From the NCBI RefSeq assembly GCF_902459765.1, contig NZ_CABPSP010000016.1:104500-168499 (forward strand): a stretch of DNA of 64,000 nucleotides, in the 5' to 3' direction. The position numbers and the translations under genes are program-made. Positions 51,758 to 61,048 of the stretch are shown piece after piece. Every line of letters begins with the position of its first letter. The stretch's first letter is position 1. The notes beneath the pieces were generated by a model. That model ran no database searches, was not told the origin of the DNA, and was given only the letters and a program-made list of their open reading frames with translations. This DNA comes from Pandoraea anapnoica (GTDB lineage Bacteria > Pseudomonadota > Gammaproteobacteria > Burkholderiales > Burkholderiaceae).

Positions 51758-53341
51758 TTGCGAGATCGTCTCTTCGACTTCCCGGTTCCCCAGGCTTGGC
51801 GCCACTGGATCGCACTTACTGCGACTGTGGCACCATTGGTTTGCGGTGCCTGGTTGTCCTGCGTAGAAGCCAGGAGAGCGATGGTCGCGGACGCGAACAT
51901 GCAAGCGAGCCGCGCGCTGGAGGAAGTTGATCGAATGCTCTCGAACGCATCGATGACCGCGAAGCGTGTCGGGCTTGAGGCTGGTGCTCGATGCGCCGAT
52001 GTGGTCCTTGAGCTGCGTGAGCAGGTGGATTCCGTTCTTTTTGTACGCTCGGTAGAGTTACTAACGAATGATCAGGAAATTTACTGCAGCTCGCTCCAGG
52101 GCGAGTATCGCAGGAGCATTGACGTCGAGGCCTATGTCGATGGCCGAGTTCGACTACTTCGCCATAGCGGTACGCAGCCTGATTCGAGCCTACTGATCTA
52201 TCGATGGGTAAGTGGGGGGCGGGGGGCGATCGTGACGATAGACGGGCGCCACGTTCGCGATGCCTTGTCAATGGTCAGGCGAAATGGCACAGATTTGATG
52301 CTTGATGTTGGCGGTGAGGTGCTTGGGCGGGACGGCATCATGCCCAGCGGAATTGTGGCACCAAGCGACGCAATCGTTCTGCAATCTAAGTTGTTTCCGA
52401 TCAGCGTATGGGCTGAAATCCCCAAAGGGGAGCTTCGCCGGCGCGTGCTTGCTGACTACTCCGTACTCTTGCTTGCGTTCGCCGTCTTCGGTGCGATTCT
52501 TGGGCTTTGCGCCAGGAAGGCCCTTAGTCTCGTTGGGTCGCGTCGACACGAATTGGAGCGTGCGCTGCGCACGGGAGAGTTTGTTCCATATTTCCAACCG
52601 TTGGTGAGTGCCTCCGGTGGGGGGTGGCTTGGTGCAGAGGTGCTGATCCGGTGGGAACACCCTAAAGAAGGCATTGTTGCTCCCAATGACTTTATCCCAC
52701 TGGCCGAATCGACCGGCTTGATTGTCCCGATGACCCGCGGGCTATTTGATTCAGTGGCCACTGTTCTGAGTGAAGCTGAGGTCCCCGACGGATTTAGGCT
52801 TAGCTTCAACGTAAGTGCTCAGCATTTGCGCTGCTCGACGATCATTCGCGATTGCGAAGCGTTTCTTGCGAGACCTGGGATGCAAAGCGTTCAGTTGGTG
52901 CTCGAGTTGACAGAGCGCGAACTGCTGGAACCCAACAGTCACATTCGCGGAATCTTTGGTGCCTTGCACGAGATGGGCGTCAAAGTTGCTGTAGACGATT
53001 TTGGTACCGGGCACTCCAGCCTTTCGTATTTGCGAGACTTTGACATGGATGCTATCAAGATTGATCGATCATTTGTGGCGAAGATTGGGGAGAATCCTGC
53101 ATCTGAGAAGGTGTTGGAGAGCATTCTCGAAATGTCCAGGAAGCTTAATCTCACGGTCATCGCAGAGGGGGTCGAGCGCCAATCGCAAGCTCAGTTTTTG
53201 CGTGAATTGGGTGTGCCGGTCTTCCAGGGGTTCCTTTTCGGGAGACCGATGGCAGGTGAAGTCTTCGTGCGGCACCTGCAAGGTCAGCAGGAAACGGACG
53301 GAGTGCCGGTTGGATGCAGCTCTCCTAGCCTGATGATCTGA
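51758..53341 (+). CDS. CSS-motif EAL phosphodiesterase
   Basis: A 527-residue cyclic-di-GMP phosphodiesterase. Two membrane helices (about 17-36 and 232-251) flank a periplasmic domain with the CSS motif ('EIYCSSLQGEY', residues 110-112), a redox-sensing Cys element of the PdeC type. The EAL domain follows: 'LGAEVLIRWEHP' (EVL variant), 'LELTERELLE', 'AVDDFGTGHSSLSYL', 'IKIDRSFV' and 'TVIAEGVERQSQ'. All metal-binding acidic residues are present, so it should be active. The start is TTG 51758 with GGAG five bases upstream. It lies directly upstream of a two-component locus. Confidence 0.92.
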   Translation: MRDRLFDFPVPQAWRHWIALTATVAPLVCGAWLSCVEARRAMVADANMQASRALEEVDRMLSNASMTAKRVGLEAGARCADVVLELREQVDSVLFVRSVELLTNDQEIYCSSLQGEYRRSIDVEAYVDGRVRLLRHSGTQPDSSLLIYRWVSGGRGAIVTIDGRHVRDALSMVRRNGTDLMLDVGGEVLGRDGIMPSGIVAPSDAIVLQSKLFPISVWAEIPKGELRRRVLADYSVLLLAFAVFGAILGLCARKALSLVGSRRHELERALRTGEFVPYFQPLVSASGGGWLGAEVLIRWEHPKEGIVAPNDFIPLAESTGLIVPMTRGLFDSVATVLSEAEVPDGFRLSFNVSAQHLRCSTIIRDCEAFLARPGMQSVQLVLELTERELLEPNSHIRGIFGALHEMGVKVAVDDFGTGHSSLSYLRDFDMDAIKIDRSFVAKIGENPASEKVLESILEMSRKLNLTVIAEGVERQSQAQFLRELGVPVFQGFLFGRPMAGEVFVRHLQGQQETDGVPVGCSSPSLMI

Positions 53342-53481
53342 GGCAAATCTCATTTTCCAGGTGGTTTCCCAAACGTAATATTTGTTGTTTTCGAACTTCT
53401 GGGTAGTCGACTCAACGCTGCTATCGATCGCGTCGCTGGAAGTTTGCCGTGCCTTTCGGGCTGGTGAGAGTAGGGGGGAAG

Positions 53482-54126
53482 ATGCGAATCATTTTGGCGG
53501 ACGACCATTCGATTGTGCGCTACGGAATTCGAATGGCGATTGAGGCGAGCGGTGTCGGAAGAATCGTCGGGGAGGTTGCGACAGCAGAGGAACTGGTCTC
53601 GACCGTGAAGCAGATTCAGTGCGACGTAATTGTGACAGATCTGTCCATGCCTGCATCCCAGGAGCGGGATGGCGTGCTCCTGGTCGAGCGGCTGCGCCGT
53701 CTCACACCGCACACTCCGATTGTCGTAATTACCGCAATGCGAAATCTTGCGATCGTGAAGATGCTTGTTTCGCGTGGGGCGTTGGCCGTTGTGGACAAGG
53801 GCAGTGGCATTGACGACTTGATAATGGCGCTGCGTTATGCGCTGCGAAGGGAGGTCTACCTGAGCGGCAGTATCCGGAAGTTGCTTCGCGAGGCCCAGTT
53901 ATCCGAGCGCAGCCTGTTTCGCGAGTCAGTGCTGACTCGCTCCGAAATCGAAGTTCTTCGTATGTTTGCGTACGACGGGCTCTCGATCTTAGATATCGCC
54001 AAACGCCTTCACCGAAGCCCAAAAACCATCAGCAAACACAAGCGAAACGCGCAAGAAAAGCTAGGATTGGCGACAAACCAAGAACTACTCGATTTTTGCC
54101 GAAACAATGAAAAGCTCTCGCAGTAG
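53482..54126 (+). CDS. NarL/FixJ-family response regulator
   Basis: 214 residues: receiver domain with Asp7/Asp8, phospho-acceptor Asp53 ('VIVTDLSMP') and Lys106, then a LuxR-type HTH ('LTRSEIEVLRMFAYDGLSILDIAKRLHRSPKTISKHKRNAQEKLGL'). It is similar in style to RcsB/BvgA-type regulators. A GGGGGGAAG ribosome site lies at the ATG. Its last 20 bases overlap the start of the hybrid kinase, so the two are a translationally coupled pair. Confidence 0.94.
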   Translation: MRIILADDHSIVRYGIRMAIEASGVGRIVGEVATAEELVSTVKQIQCDVIVTDLSMPASQERDGVLLVERLRRLTPHTPIVVITAMRNLAIVKMLVSRGALAVVDKGSGIDDLIMALRYALRREVYLSGSIRKLLREAQLSERSLFRESVLTRSEIEVLRMFAYDGLSILDIAKRLHRSPKTISKHKRNAQEKLGLATNQELLDFCRNNEKLSQ

Positions 54127-56650
54127 CGCAGTGAGTGCGGCGGGATGTTCGGCCGGGTGTCGAGCCTGGCTGGGTGGTGCCCTTTTAAGCATGTTTCCCT
54201 ATGCAGCCTCATGGGGACAGCAGCGACAGTCCAATATCGCCGGTACCGAGGTTGCCAACACGCATATCGGTTTGATGGTCGTAGCGTTCGTCCTTGCGTT
54301 AAGCGTTCTGGTTATCGCATTGCTGTTGATTCGCCTGGGACAAGAGATTCGCTGGCGCATGCGCACCGAGCAATCACTGCGATTTCAGATTGGCCTGCAA
54401 GCGGCTGTCATGGAGGCGGTCCCTACACCACTCTTCTTGCAGGATGAGAATGGGCGATATTTGGCGGTAAATCCCGCGCTGGAAGAGGCCACAGGCTTAC
54501 TCGCGGAGCAACTTATCGGCAAACCAACGGATGGCGCGGGGCTGTTCGATGTTGATGAGTGGAGCAAGATCGAATCGAGTTTGACTCAAGTGCGCGCTAC
54601 GTCCGCCCGAGTCAAGGGTTCAACGTTTTACACGACCCTGGATGGTGAGCGCCGGGAGGCGCTCTACTGGGTAAGAGCCTGCACAGGGGGGGCAGATCAT
54701 CCCGATACGGTTCTTGCCGCGTTCCTTGACGTTGCGGATCTCAGAAAAATGCAGCGGCGAGAGGTCGAACTCAAACAGCAATTGGTTGAGTTGACACAGT
54801 CGGTCCCGATCGGGATTTTCCAGCTTCGGTATCTGCCCAAAGTTGGCTTTTCATTGTCGTTCGTCAACGCTCCCGCATTTCGGATGCTGGGGGTTTCGTC
54901 GGACGTTGCTGAGCACCTGCTCCTGGCGTTCGGCCAAGCATTATCCGAACCGGCGCGATATCGCCTGATTCGTAGTCTGCTGCGTGGCTCGTGTCATGAC
55001 CAAGCGACAGACATGGAGATAGAGCTATCGAGGCTGTCAAACGAAGAGGAAGTCGTTCGAATCGTTGCTGTCCCATCAGACGGTAAGGCTGAAGGGATGC
55101 TCTGGAATGGCTATGTGCAAGACATCACTCAAGCGCGTCGGCAAAGCTTGGCGCTTTCTGATGCTAAGTGCAACGCGGAGGCCGCGTCCGCGGCGAAGGA
55201 CGCGCTACTTGCAACCGTGAGTCATGAACTCCGGACGCCGTTAAGTGGTGTGAAGGGCATATTGGAGCTCCTTGAGCACGCGGAGTTGGGCGAAGAAGAA
55301 CAGCGCTTAGTTGGGATCGGCCGGTCGGCAGCGTCGATTCTTTCTGCGATTCTAGAAGACATTTTGGCCTTTTCCGCGGCGACGCAAGGCGAGTTGAAGG
55401 TTGTCCCGAGAAACGTGTCGATAGTTGCGGTTGCCCGTGAGGCGGCTGCACTCATCGAACCTTCTGCCGAAAAAAAAGGTCTTTCGCTAGAGGTCGATGT
55501 TGCTCCAGGTTTGGCGTGTTCCTACGTCGCCGATGATAGACGGCTTGCCCAAGTGCTTCTGAATCTGCTCGGAAACTCGGTGAAGTTTACGGAGTCGGGA
55601 CGCGTTGTGCTGAGGGTCTCCTCTCGATCTGTGGATCTGTCGCGCGACCTCGTTACGCTGGAAGTCAGTGACACCGGCATGGGGATTGCCCCCGATGAAG
55701 TTGCAATGATTTTTGAGCCGTTCGTCCGAGGGCATGGCGCCAATCGCGACAAGCCGGGCGTGGGGTTGGGGCTCTCAATTTCCCGAGCAATCGTTGAGTC
55801 CATGGGAGGGCGGATTTCGGTATCTCGCTTCGAGGAGCACGGCACGACGATGTCCGTTGAGCTCACGCTTCCGATCGCGAGGAGTGTGGTCGTCGACTCG
55901 CTGGCTTCTGAGCCTCCCGAACTGGCTAAGCCACCGCCTGATGGGAATTGGCTCCGAGGTAAGCAGCGGATGCACGTCCTAGTGGTAGATGATGCGCAGT
56001 TGAATAGAGATCTTCTGCAGTTGCAACTCGCGCGGCTTGCAATGACCTGTGATGTTGCCAGCGATGGCGCTCAGGCGTTGCGGTTGCTAAGGTCCAAGCG
56101 CTACGACCTGATCATTACAGACTACGCGATGCCTGGCATGGACGGCCCAGAGTTGATCGCGCGCATTAGGGGCGAGCTTGGACATGCCGCGGTACCAATC
56201 TACGTTCTTACCGCCCATCTGTCGACGACATTGCGGGCAGCCTGTCTAGAGGCCGGTGCCAACGAGGTGCTCCTCAAGCCTCTGGACTTAGTCACGTTGC
56301 AATCAAAACTCGGCACTGAGCAAGTGGCCGACGACGCTGTTCTCAATGCGCGAAGCGCGCTCTCCCTTGAAGAAAACCCTGCTCTTCGGACTCGACTAAT
56401 CGCTGCGTTGGACGAACTCCTGGCCGAACTTCGCTTGCCTGGCACGCTGAAGGCGCGCGACGCGGCGAAATTGCGGGAGATCGCGCACCGGACGGCAGGT
56501 ACCGCTGCTTGGTTTGGATTGAATGAGCTGGCGACGACTGCGCGAGAGACAGAGGATTGGCTCGACGGAGGCAATTTCGATGATGATTCGGCCCGCAGTC
56601 TGATACGAGCCATTGATTTGGTAGTGAAAAGGTTATCAAACCCCCTGTGA
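54107..56650 (+). CDS. Hybrid sensor histidine kinase with receiver and HPt domains
   Basis: An 847-residue inner-membrane kinase. Two hydrophobic segments (about 20-37 and 53-77), a PAS domain (about 95-215), a second PAS-like region (225-345), then the dimerisation/phospho-acceptor helix with His373 ('VSHELRTPLSG'). The ATPase boxes are 'LLGNSVKF', 'DTGMGIAPDE' and 'GVGLGLSISRAI'. A receiver has Asp672 ('IITDYAMPGMDG') and Lys724, and a C-terminal HPt has His794 ('IAHRTAGTAAWFG'). It therefore has a complete four-step phosphorelay as in BvgS/EvgS. The likely partner is the response regulator it overlaps. There is no periplasmic Venus-flytrap domain; sensing is probably cytoplasmic via PAS. 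Confidence 0.95.
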   Translation: MKSSRSSAVSAAGCSAGCRAWLGGALLSMFPYAASWGQQRQSNIAGTEVANTHIGLMVVAFVLALSVLVIALLLIRLGQEIRWRMRTEQSLRFQIGLQAAVMEAVPTPLFLQDENGRYLAVNPALEEATGLLAEQLIGKPTDGAGLFDVDEWSKIESSLTQVRATSARVKGSTFYTTLDGERREALYWVRACTGGADHPDTVLAAFLDVADLRKMQRREVELKQQLVELTQSVPIGIFQLRYLPKVGFSLSFVNAPAFRMLGVSSDVAEHLLLAFGQALSEPARYRLIRSLLRGSCHDQATDMEIELSRLSNEEEVVRIVAVPSDGKAEGMLWNGYVQDITQARRQSLALSDAKCNAEAASAAKDALLATVSHELRTPLSGVKGILELLEHAELGEEEQRLVGIGRSAASILSAILEDILAFSAATQGELKVVPRNVSIVAVAREAAALIEPSAEKKGLSLEVDVAPGLACSYVADDRRLAQVLLNLLGNSVKFTESGRVVLRVSSRSVDLSRDLVTLEVSDTGMGIAPDEVAMIFEPFVRGHGANRDKPGVGLGLSISRAIVESMGGRISVSRFEEHGTTMSVELTLPIARSVVVDSLASEPPELAKPPPDGNWLRGKQRMHVLVVDDAQLNRDLLQLQLARLAMTCDVASDGAQALRLLRSKRYDLIITDYAMPGMDGPELIARIRGELGHAAVPIYVLTAHLSTTLRAACLEAGANEVLLKPLDLVTLQSKLGTEQVADDAVLNARSALSLEENPALRTRLIAALDELLAELRLPGTLKARDAAKLREIAHRTAGTAAWFGLNELATTARETEDWLDGGNFDDDSARSLIRAIDLVVKRLSNPL

Positions 56651-56875
56651 GGCGCGCAAACACTGGGTTGATGATTTTTGGGAGGTTTGGGAGGGTCGAG
56701 TGAGACATTGGGGAGAGCCATATCAAATCAAATTTTCGAAAATAGTCCCTGTACGTTTGGTTAGGTGCGGTTTGCAATGTTTGCGAGGCAATCACAGACA
56801 ACGCGGATATTCGTCTGTGGGGCCCGGGGCGATCGTCGAGAAACATTGACACCACTTTGAGGGAAAGGGGGAGAT

Positions 56876-57676
56876 ATGTTCGGTGAAGCGTTGTATGGGG
56901 AGCGCATTGTCTTGATCGACGCGCCAATCACGCAATCTGTTGAGGTGATGGAGGGAGTCGCCAGGGCAGGATACCAAAGTTTGGCCGTCGGAAATGTTCT
57001 TGGCGCAATGCGAGACGCGCAAACGGAGAGGCGGGCGGCGTTGGTTCTAATGAAAGTCACATCGGGATCGGTAGACGCGGTTGCCCGATGTGTTGAATTT
57101 GGGATGAGCGACATGTCTCGCCGTATCCGAGTCATGGTGTTGGGGCCAGCAGGCGCGCCAGAGTTGCGCGTTCAGTGTTTTCGCGTCGGGGCATTGGATT
57201 ACATCGAAGCGGGGGCAAATCGTGAGGAGGTGGAGATGCGCATCAGGATCCGAATGACCCTGGGCAAGGTCCCCGACCACGTCGCTCAGGCGCCAAGCGC
57301 TGGGCTAGCGTCGCGCCGATACGAGGTTCATCGCCTTGCCGTCAGATATCTGAGATCTGCAGATGCGACGGTGACTTCGAAGGCGATGTTGGCCGCCCGC
57401 ATTGGTGTGTCGGTTGCTAACCTTGAAGCGGCATTCAAGGAAGTTGAGGGGTGTAGCGCCGTAGAGTTTCTGCGTCGTCATCGGATCGAGCGAGCGAGGC
57501 AAATGCTCAGCACCAGCTCAATGAGCGTTACCGCTATTGCCGAGATGCTCGGATTCTCCAGCGGTGCCAATTTCGCCACTGCCTTCCGGCAATTGATAGG
57601 CATGAGCCCATCGAGGTTCAGGGAGAATCAAGGTGGCGGGGTAAATGGTTTTTTGGTGAGTTCTGGTGACGTATGA
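56876..57676 (+). CDS. AraC-type regulator with degenerate receiver domain (first of pair)
   Basis: 266 residues. The first 135 have the length and layout of a receiver ('RIVLIDAPITQSVEVMEGVARAGYQ', 'AALVLMKVTSG', 'RVGALDYIEAGANREEVEMRIRIRM'), but the phospho-acceptor Asp is missing (Met/Lys at about 59-60) and only one of the acidic pair remains. The C-terminal AraC HTHs are 'KAMLAARIGVSVANLEAAFKEVEGCSAVEFLRRHRIERA' and 'SVTAIAEMLGFSSGANFATAFRQLIGMSPSRF'. It should act without phosphorylation. GGGGAG precedes the ATG. It overlaps the next gene by ATGA. Confidence 0.85.
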   Translation: MFGEALYGERIVLIDAPITQSVEVMEGVARAGYQSLAVGNVLGAMRDAQTERRAALVLMKVTSGSVDAVARCVEFGMSDMSRRIRVMVLGPAGAPELRVQCFRVGALDYIEAGANREEVEMRIRIRMTLGKVPDHVAQAPSAGLASRRYEVHRLAVRYLRSADATVTSKAMLAARIGVSVANLEAAFKEVEGCSAVEFLRRHRIERARQMLSTSSMSVTAIAEMLGFSSGANFATAFRQLIGMSPSRFRENQGGGVNGFLVSSGDV

Positions 57677-58554
57677 ATGCTCAAATCGAAAATCAGGGAA
57701 TCCAGAATAGTCGCGCGTCTGCGAATCACGTCGGCGTTGACGTTTCGGCTCGCACGCCCATATCTATTTGGATTTTGACAGAGCGGCGGGAGATCTTTGA
57801 GGAGGGCATCGAGATGCTCCGCTCGCAGATGTTCAGTGTCCGCGTTGTGAAGGATGGATGGCGTACTCACGATGAAGCGTTGATCGCGCCGCCGACTGCC
57901 TTTGTTATCGACAGCGCACTCACGTGCATGGATGCGGTAGCGTTTTGTAACCTCGTGCGAGGAACTGAGCGAATGGAGCGAATCCCCCTCATTGTTGCTG
58001 ATGAGGCGCCTCAAAGTGAAACTCGAATTCGCGCGTTTGCCGCGGGGGCGTCGGACTGCATCGTTCTGCCATTTATGCCGGAAGAGCTCGTCGCGAGACT
58101 CAGGCTACTTATCGAGATCGGTAGGCGAGACGCCTGCCAAACTGAGCGGGCGGAGCGGCAGTTGACAAATACCCGCGGCGCGCAAGTCGCCGTGGAGTTA
58201 ATTGATCGCGAAGGCCCTGCAAGATGGAGCGTTAGGTCGCTCGCCAGACGGGTAGGTGTGAGCGAGCGTCGATTGACGGACGAATTCCGAGAGTCGTGGG
58301 GAATGTCGGCGACCGAATATTTACGTCGGGAAAAGATGGAGCGAGCTGCATGGCTCCTGAGAAATTCCGGCGTTGCGGTGGGTGTCGTGGCACGCCAGGT
58401 CGGTTTTCCAAGTCCGTGCAACTTCAGTGTGGCATTTAAGCGCTTTTCAGGAATGTCTCCGTCGGAGTTCCGAAACGAACCGGTCTGCGCTGCGCAGAGT
58501 CCGACTGACGTGAGCGTGGGCAATGGGGGGCAGGCATGCTTGGACGTGCGGTAA
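57673..58554 (+). CDS. AraC-type regulator with degenerate receiver domain (second of pair)
   Basis: 293 residues. The receiver-like part ('ISIWILTERREIFEEGIEMLRSQMFSVRVVKDG', 'AFVIDSALTCMDAVAFCNLV', 'AFAAGASDCIVLPFMPEELVARLRLL') retains one Asp in the acceptor strand (about 80) but lacks the N-terminal acidic pair, and Leu replaces the conserved Lys. The C-terminal AraC HTHs are 'WSVRSLARRVGVSERRLTDEFRESWGMSATEYLRREKMERA' and 'VAVGVVARQVGFPSPCNFSVAFKRFSGMSPSEF'. It is coupled by ATGA to the first regulator and overlaps the barrel gene downstream. Confidence 0.85.
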   Translation: MNAQIENQGIQNSRASANHVGVDVSARTPISIWILTERREIFEEGIEMLRSQMFSVRVVKDGWRTHDEALIAPPTAFVIDSALTCMDAVAFCNLVRGTERMERIPLIVADEAPQSETRIRAFAAGASDCIVLPFMPEELVARLRLLIEIGRRDACQTERAERQLTNTRGAQVAVELIDREGPARWSVRSLARRVGVSERRLTDEFRESWGMSATEYLRREKMERAAWLLRNSGVAVGVVARQVGFPSPCNFSVAFKRFSGMSPSEFRNEPVCAAQSPTDVSVGNGGQACLDVR

Positions 58555-59333
58555 TACGGTTGGTGGTTGCAAGCATTTTGATGGCGATGATCGGGAAAAG
58601 CGCATATGCGTCTGAACAGATGGATGTGCAGCAGGATGGACGCTGGTCCGTCGTCGTTAGCCCTTATATTTGGGCGGCGTCGCTGAGCGGTCACGGAGCG
58701 TTTGGACCGAACGAGGTGCCTGCACGAGTGTCATTCCCGACGATCGTCAGCAACTTAGACCTTGCGGTAATGGGGGAGGTCGAGGTAACCAACGGTAGAT
58801 ATGGTGTGTATTTCGATGGTCAGTACACCAACGCAGGGAAGGACGCTTCGATAGGTGGTCTTGATGCGCGATTCGCGACAACTTCCAAGATGATTACCGT
58901 TGGAGGCTTCTTTCGCGCTGCGACATTTAGCCAATCTGGGCTCACGCGCTTTGGTCATTCGCGAGAAATTTCGATCGAGCCGACATTTGGTTTTCGTTGG
59001 ACCCAACTCATTGCGTCGGTCACTCCGATGGTCGGGCAACATACGTCGAACTGGATTGATCCATTCATCGGCCTTCGTGTGAATGCAGACCTTTCGGAGC
59101 GCTGGACTTTATTCTCCGAGGCGGACATCGGCGGGTTTGGTGCCGGCTCCCGATTCAGTACGAATCTCCAGGTGTATGCAGGATATCGGATGTTTCTCTT
59201 CAAGCAGCCTGCAATTTTTCGGGTGGGCTATCGAGCCTGGTATCAGGATTACGCCCATGGCGATGGCGGCGATCGCTTCTCATGGCGTGTGACGCAGCAT
59301 GGCCCTGTTGTGGGGTTATCGACGATCTTCTAA
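58536..59333 (+). CDS. Outer-membrane beta-barrel protein
   Basis: 265 residues with a signal peptide ('LVVASILMAMIGKSAYA') and a beta-barrel mature part: 'WSVVVSPYIWAASLSGHGAFG', 'SNLDLAVMGEVEVTNGRYGVYFDGQYTN', ending 'GPVVGLSTIF' with Phe. The 'YIWAASLSGxGxxG' start is common in a widespread family of OmpA-barrel-like proteins of unknown function. Its start overlaps the second AraC gene by 19 bases, so it is in the same operon and is a likely effector of the signalling locus. Confidence 0.8.
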   Translation: MLGRAVIRLVVASILMAMIGKSAYASEQMDVQQDGRWSVVVSPYIWAASLSGHGAFGPNEVPARVSFPTIVSNLDLAVMGEVEVTNGRYGVYFDGQYTNAGKDASIGGLDARFATTSKMITVGGFFRAATFSQSGLTRFGHSREISIEPTFGFRWTQLIASVTPMVGQHTSNWIDPFIGLRVNADLSERWTLFSEADIGGFGAGSRFSTNLQVYAGYRMFLFKQPAIFRVGYRAWYQDYAHGDGGDRFSWRVTQHGPVVGLSTIF

Positions 59334-59602
59334 TCCGGGAGGGGGGGCGGAGGAGCAGCGAATCGGTTGATGGGAAGGGCCGTGTCAGCCGTCGCCTGCG
59401 CAAGCCGAAGTTCTGGGTGATTCTTGACAGCCTTGACCGCTGACCCTCTACCCAATCTTGAAGATCGTTATCAGTCGTAGAGCAATATTCAGACAGCACT
59501 CTTTCCATGCATCGGTACCTGTTTTCTTCAAGTGATGATATCTCGCGGGATGAGCGTTTCCGTGCCCGCCAATGGATGTTCTCGAGGACCGCTCCAGCGC
59601 AT

Positions 59603-60457
59603 ATGGAAATCCGGCACCTGATTTCGTTCGTTACGGTATTTGAAGAGCGCTGCTTAGTGGGAGCGGCGAATCGCTTGGCTCTTCCTGTGGAGTCGATAGA
59701 AGCATCTATCCGATACTTGGAAAGAGACGTCGGCGCGCAGTTCTTTGAGATTGGGGAGGGGGGCGTCTCTGTCACTGATGCTGCGCGAGCGTGGTATCCA
59801 AAGGTTCGCCGCCTTGTCCGTGAGGTCGCGTCCTTGGTGGTCAATGTCCCCTGTGATCAACCAGCTTCGCACCTCGTGATGGGGGTGAGCTCCGATGTGG
59901 CTTCGTTAGATGTATCCGCGGCCGTCGAAATGATTCGCGATGCAGTTCCTTCTGCGCGCGTGAAATTGCGTTTTGGCGAGAACGGGCAGATATGGTTCGG
60001 CACGGACGAATTCCGTCGACAGCAAGACGAGTTCTTTCCACTATGGTCGGAGCCATTTGTTCTCGCAATACCGTTTCACCGGGAAGCGGCGGCAAAATCA
60101 GGAAGTCTTCTGGGGCGACTCGACGAGAGAGACTGGGTGACGTGCCCGGCACATTCGTCTCACGCGACGCTTTTGGAGTTCGACGGCCGGAGTGGCGACG
60201 TCACTCCGGCGGCAGAAGCTGAATCATTTGAGCTGGCGCTAAGCTTGGTTGCTGCGGGTGTTGGGGTCGCCTATGCGCCTAGATCGATGGTGGCTCAGCA
60301 CCCGGAGCTCTATGGGCTATCTGTCCCGGGGCTTAACCTTTCTAGGAATATCGGGATCGGTATTCCTCGCGCTTCATTGGTCGATTTTGGTGTCATGGAG
60401 CTCTATACCCGATTGAGGGAGCGTTCCAAGTTCGATGTTACTTCGGAGCAAGGGTAG
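59603..60457 (+). CDS. LysR-family regulator, divergent paralogue
   Basis: 284 residues. The N-terminal HTH 'MEIRHLISFVTVFEERCLVGAANRLALPVESIEASIRYLERDVGAQFFE' keeps the LysR layout but departs from the usual helix-3 sequence ('TQPAISxxI' replaced by LPVESIEASI). The effector part shares 'VMGVSSDVAS', 'LWSEPFVLAI', 'WVTCPAHSSHATLL' and 'LSLVAAGVGVAYAPRSMV' with the regulator at 47594. It may bind an altered operator. Its 3' end overlaps a convergent gene by 84 bases. Confidence 0.88.
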   Translation: MEIRHLISFVTVFEERCLVGAANRLALPVESIEASIRYLERDVGAQFFEIGEGGVSVTDAARAWYPKVRRLVREVASLVVNVPCDQPASHLVMGVSSDVASLDVSAAVEMIRDAVPSARVKLRFGENGQIWFGTDEFRRQQDEFFPLWSEPFVLAIPFHREAAAKSGSLLGRLDERDWVTCPAHSSHATLLEFDGRSGDVTPAAEAESFELALSLVAAGVGVAYAPRSMVAQHPELYGLSVPGLNLSRNIGIGIPRASLVDFGVMELYTRLRERSKFDVTSEQG

Positions 60458-60859
60458 CTGCGGCGCGTTTGAGGTCGCGGGGTAGCGTGGACCGATGCCG
60501 CAGTTGATGTACGTCGTGAGTAGATCCCGAATTTGCCCCAGTCCCGCACCTGAATTCATTGCTGCAACGGCTTCGTTCTTTAGCGCCCGGAATTGTCTCG
60601 CGAGGTGAACGCAACGCGCGGCAGGGCGGTAGAGCTGGAAAACGACGCGCATAAGCCTCCGCGTTTGTTCGCGGCCATAGTGCTTTTCGAGTTGCAGTTC
60701 TAGGGCAATCTTGGTTGATCGGGCCTTGCTGTCAGGAGGAAGCATCTCGTAGGTTGACGTCTCTCCTGCTACTCGTGCCAGTTCGGTGCAGTTTTCCTTG
60801 TTCTGGACGCCGGTGCGGATTGTCTCCGTGCCCGCTGTCGAATTCTCCATTTTTTTCAT
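60374..60859 (-). CDS. Hypothetical protein, helical
   Basis: 161 residues, no signal peptide. The core 'TKIALELQLEKHYGREQTRRLMRVVFQLYRPAARCVHLARQFRALKNEAVAAMNSGAGLGQIRDLLTTYINCG' is strongly helical and basic. An AAGGAT ribosome site precedes the ATG at 60859. No family is recognised. The last 28 codons lie antisense to the end of the LysR gene. Confidence 0.6.
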   Translation of the reverse strand: MKKMENSTAGTETIRTGVQNKENCTELARVAGETSTYEMLPPDSKARSTKIALELQLEKHYGREQTRRLMRVVFQLYRPAARCVHLARQFRALKNEAVAAMNSGAGLGQIRDLLTTYINCGIGPRYPATSNAPQLPLLRSNIELGTLPQSGIELHDTKIDQ

Positions 60860-61039
60860 CGTCGCAGATCCTTATCCTGAAGTTGAGGATAGTTCCCTCG
60901 TTTGAAAAATAATCGTTCGGCACGAATCATTTCGTCGATGAGGGAAATCGCAATTTGCGGAATGTGCCTTGCGCGGTGAGGTAATTCGTCAGCGACAACC
61001 GAGGTGAGTGTTCAACTCGCCGACCAAACTCGACGGATT

Positions 61040-61048
61040 GGGGGGGGG
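61040..61048 (+). repeat. G9 tract, intergenic
   Basis: Nine G, 181 bases upstream of the start of the minus-strand gene at 60859 and 325 bases before the small membrane protein at 61374. No reading frame crosses it convincingly. Confidence 0.85.
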
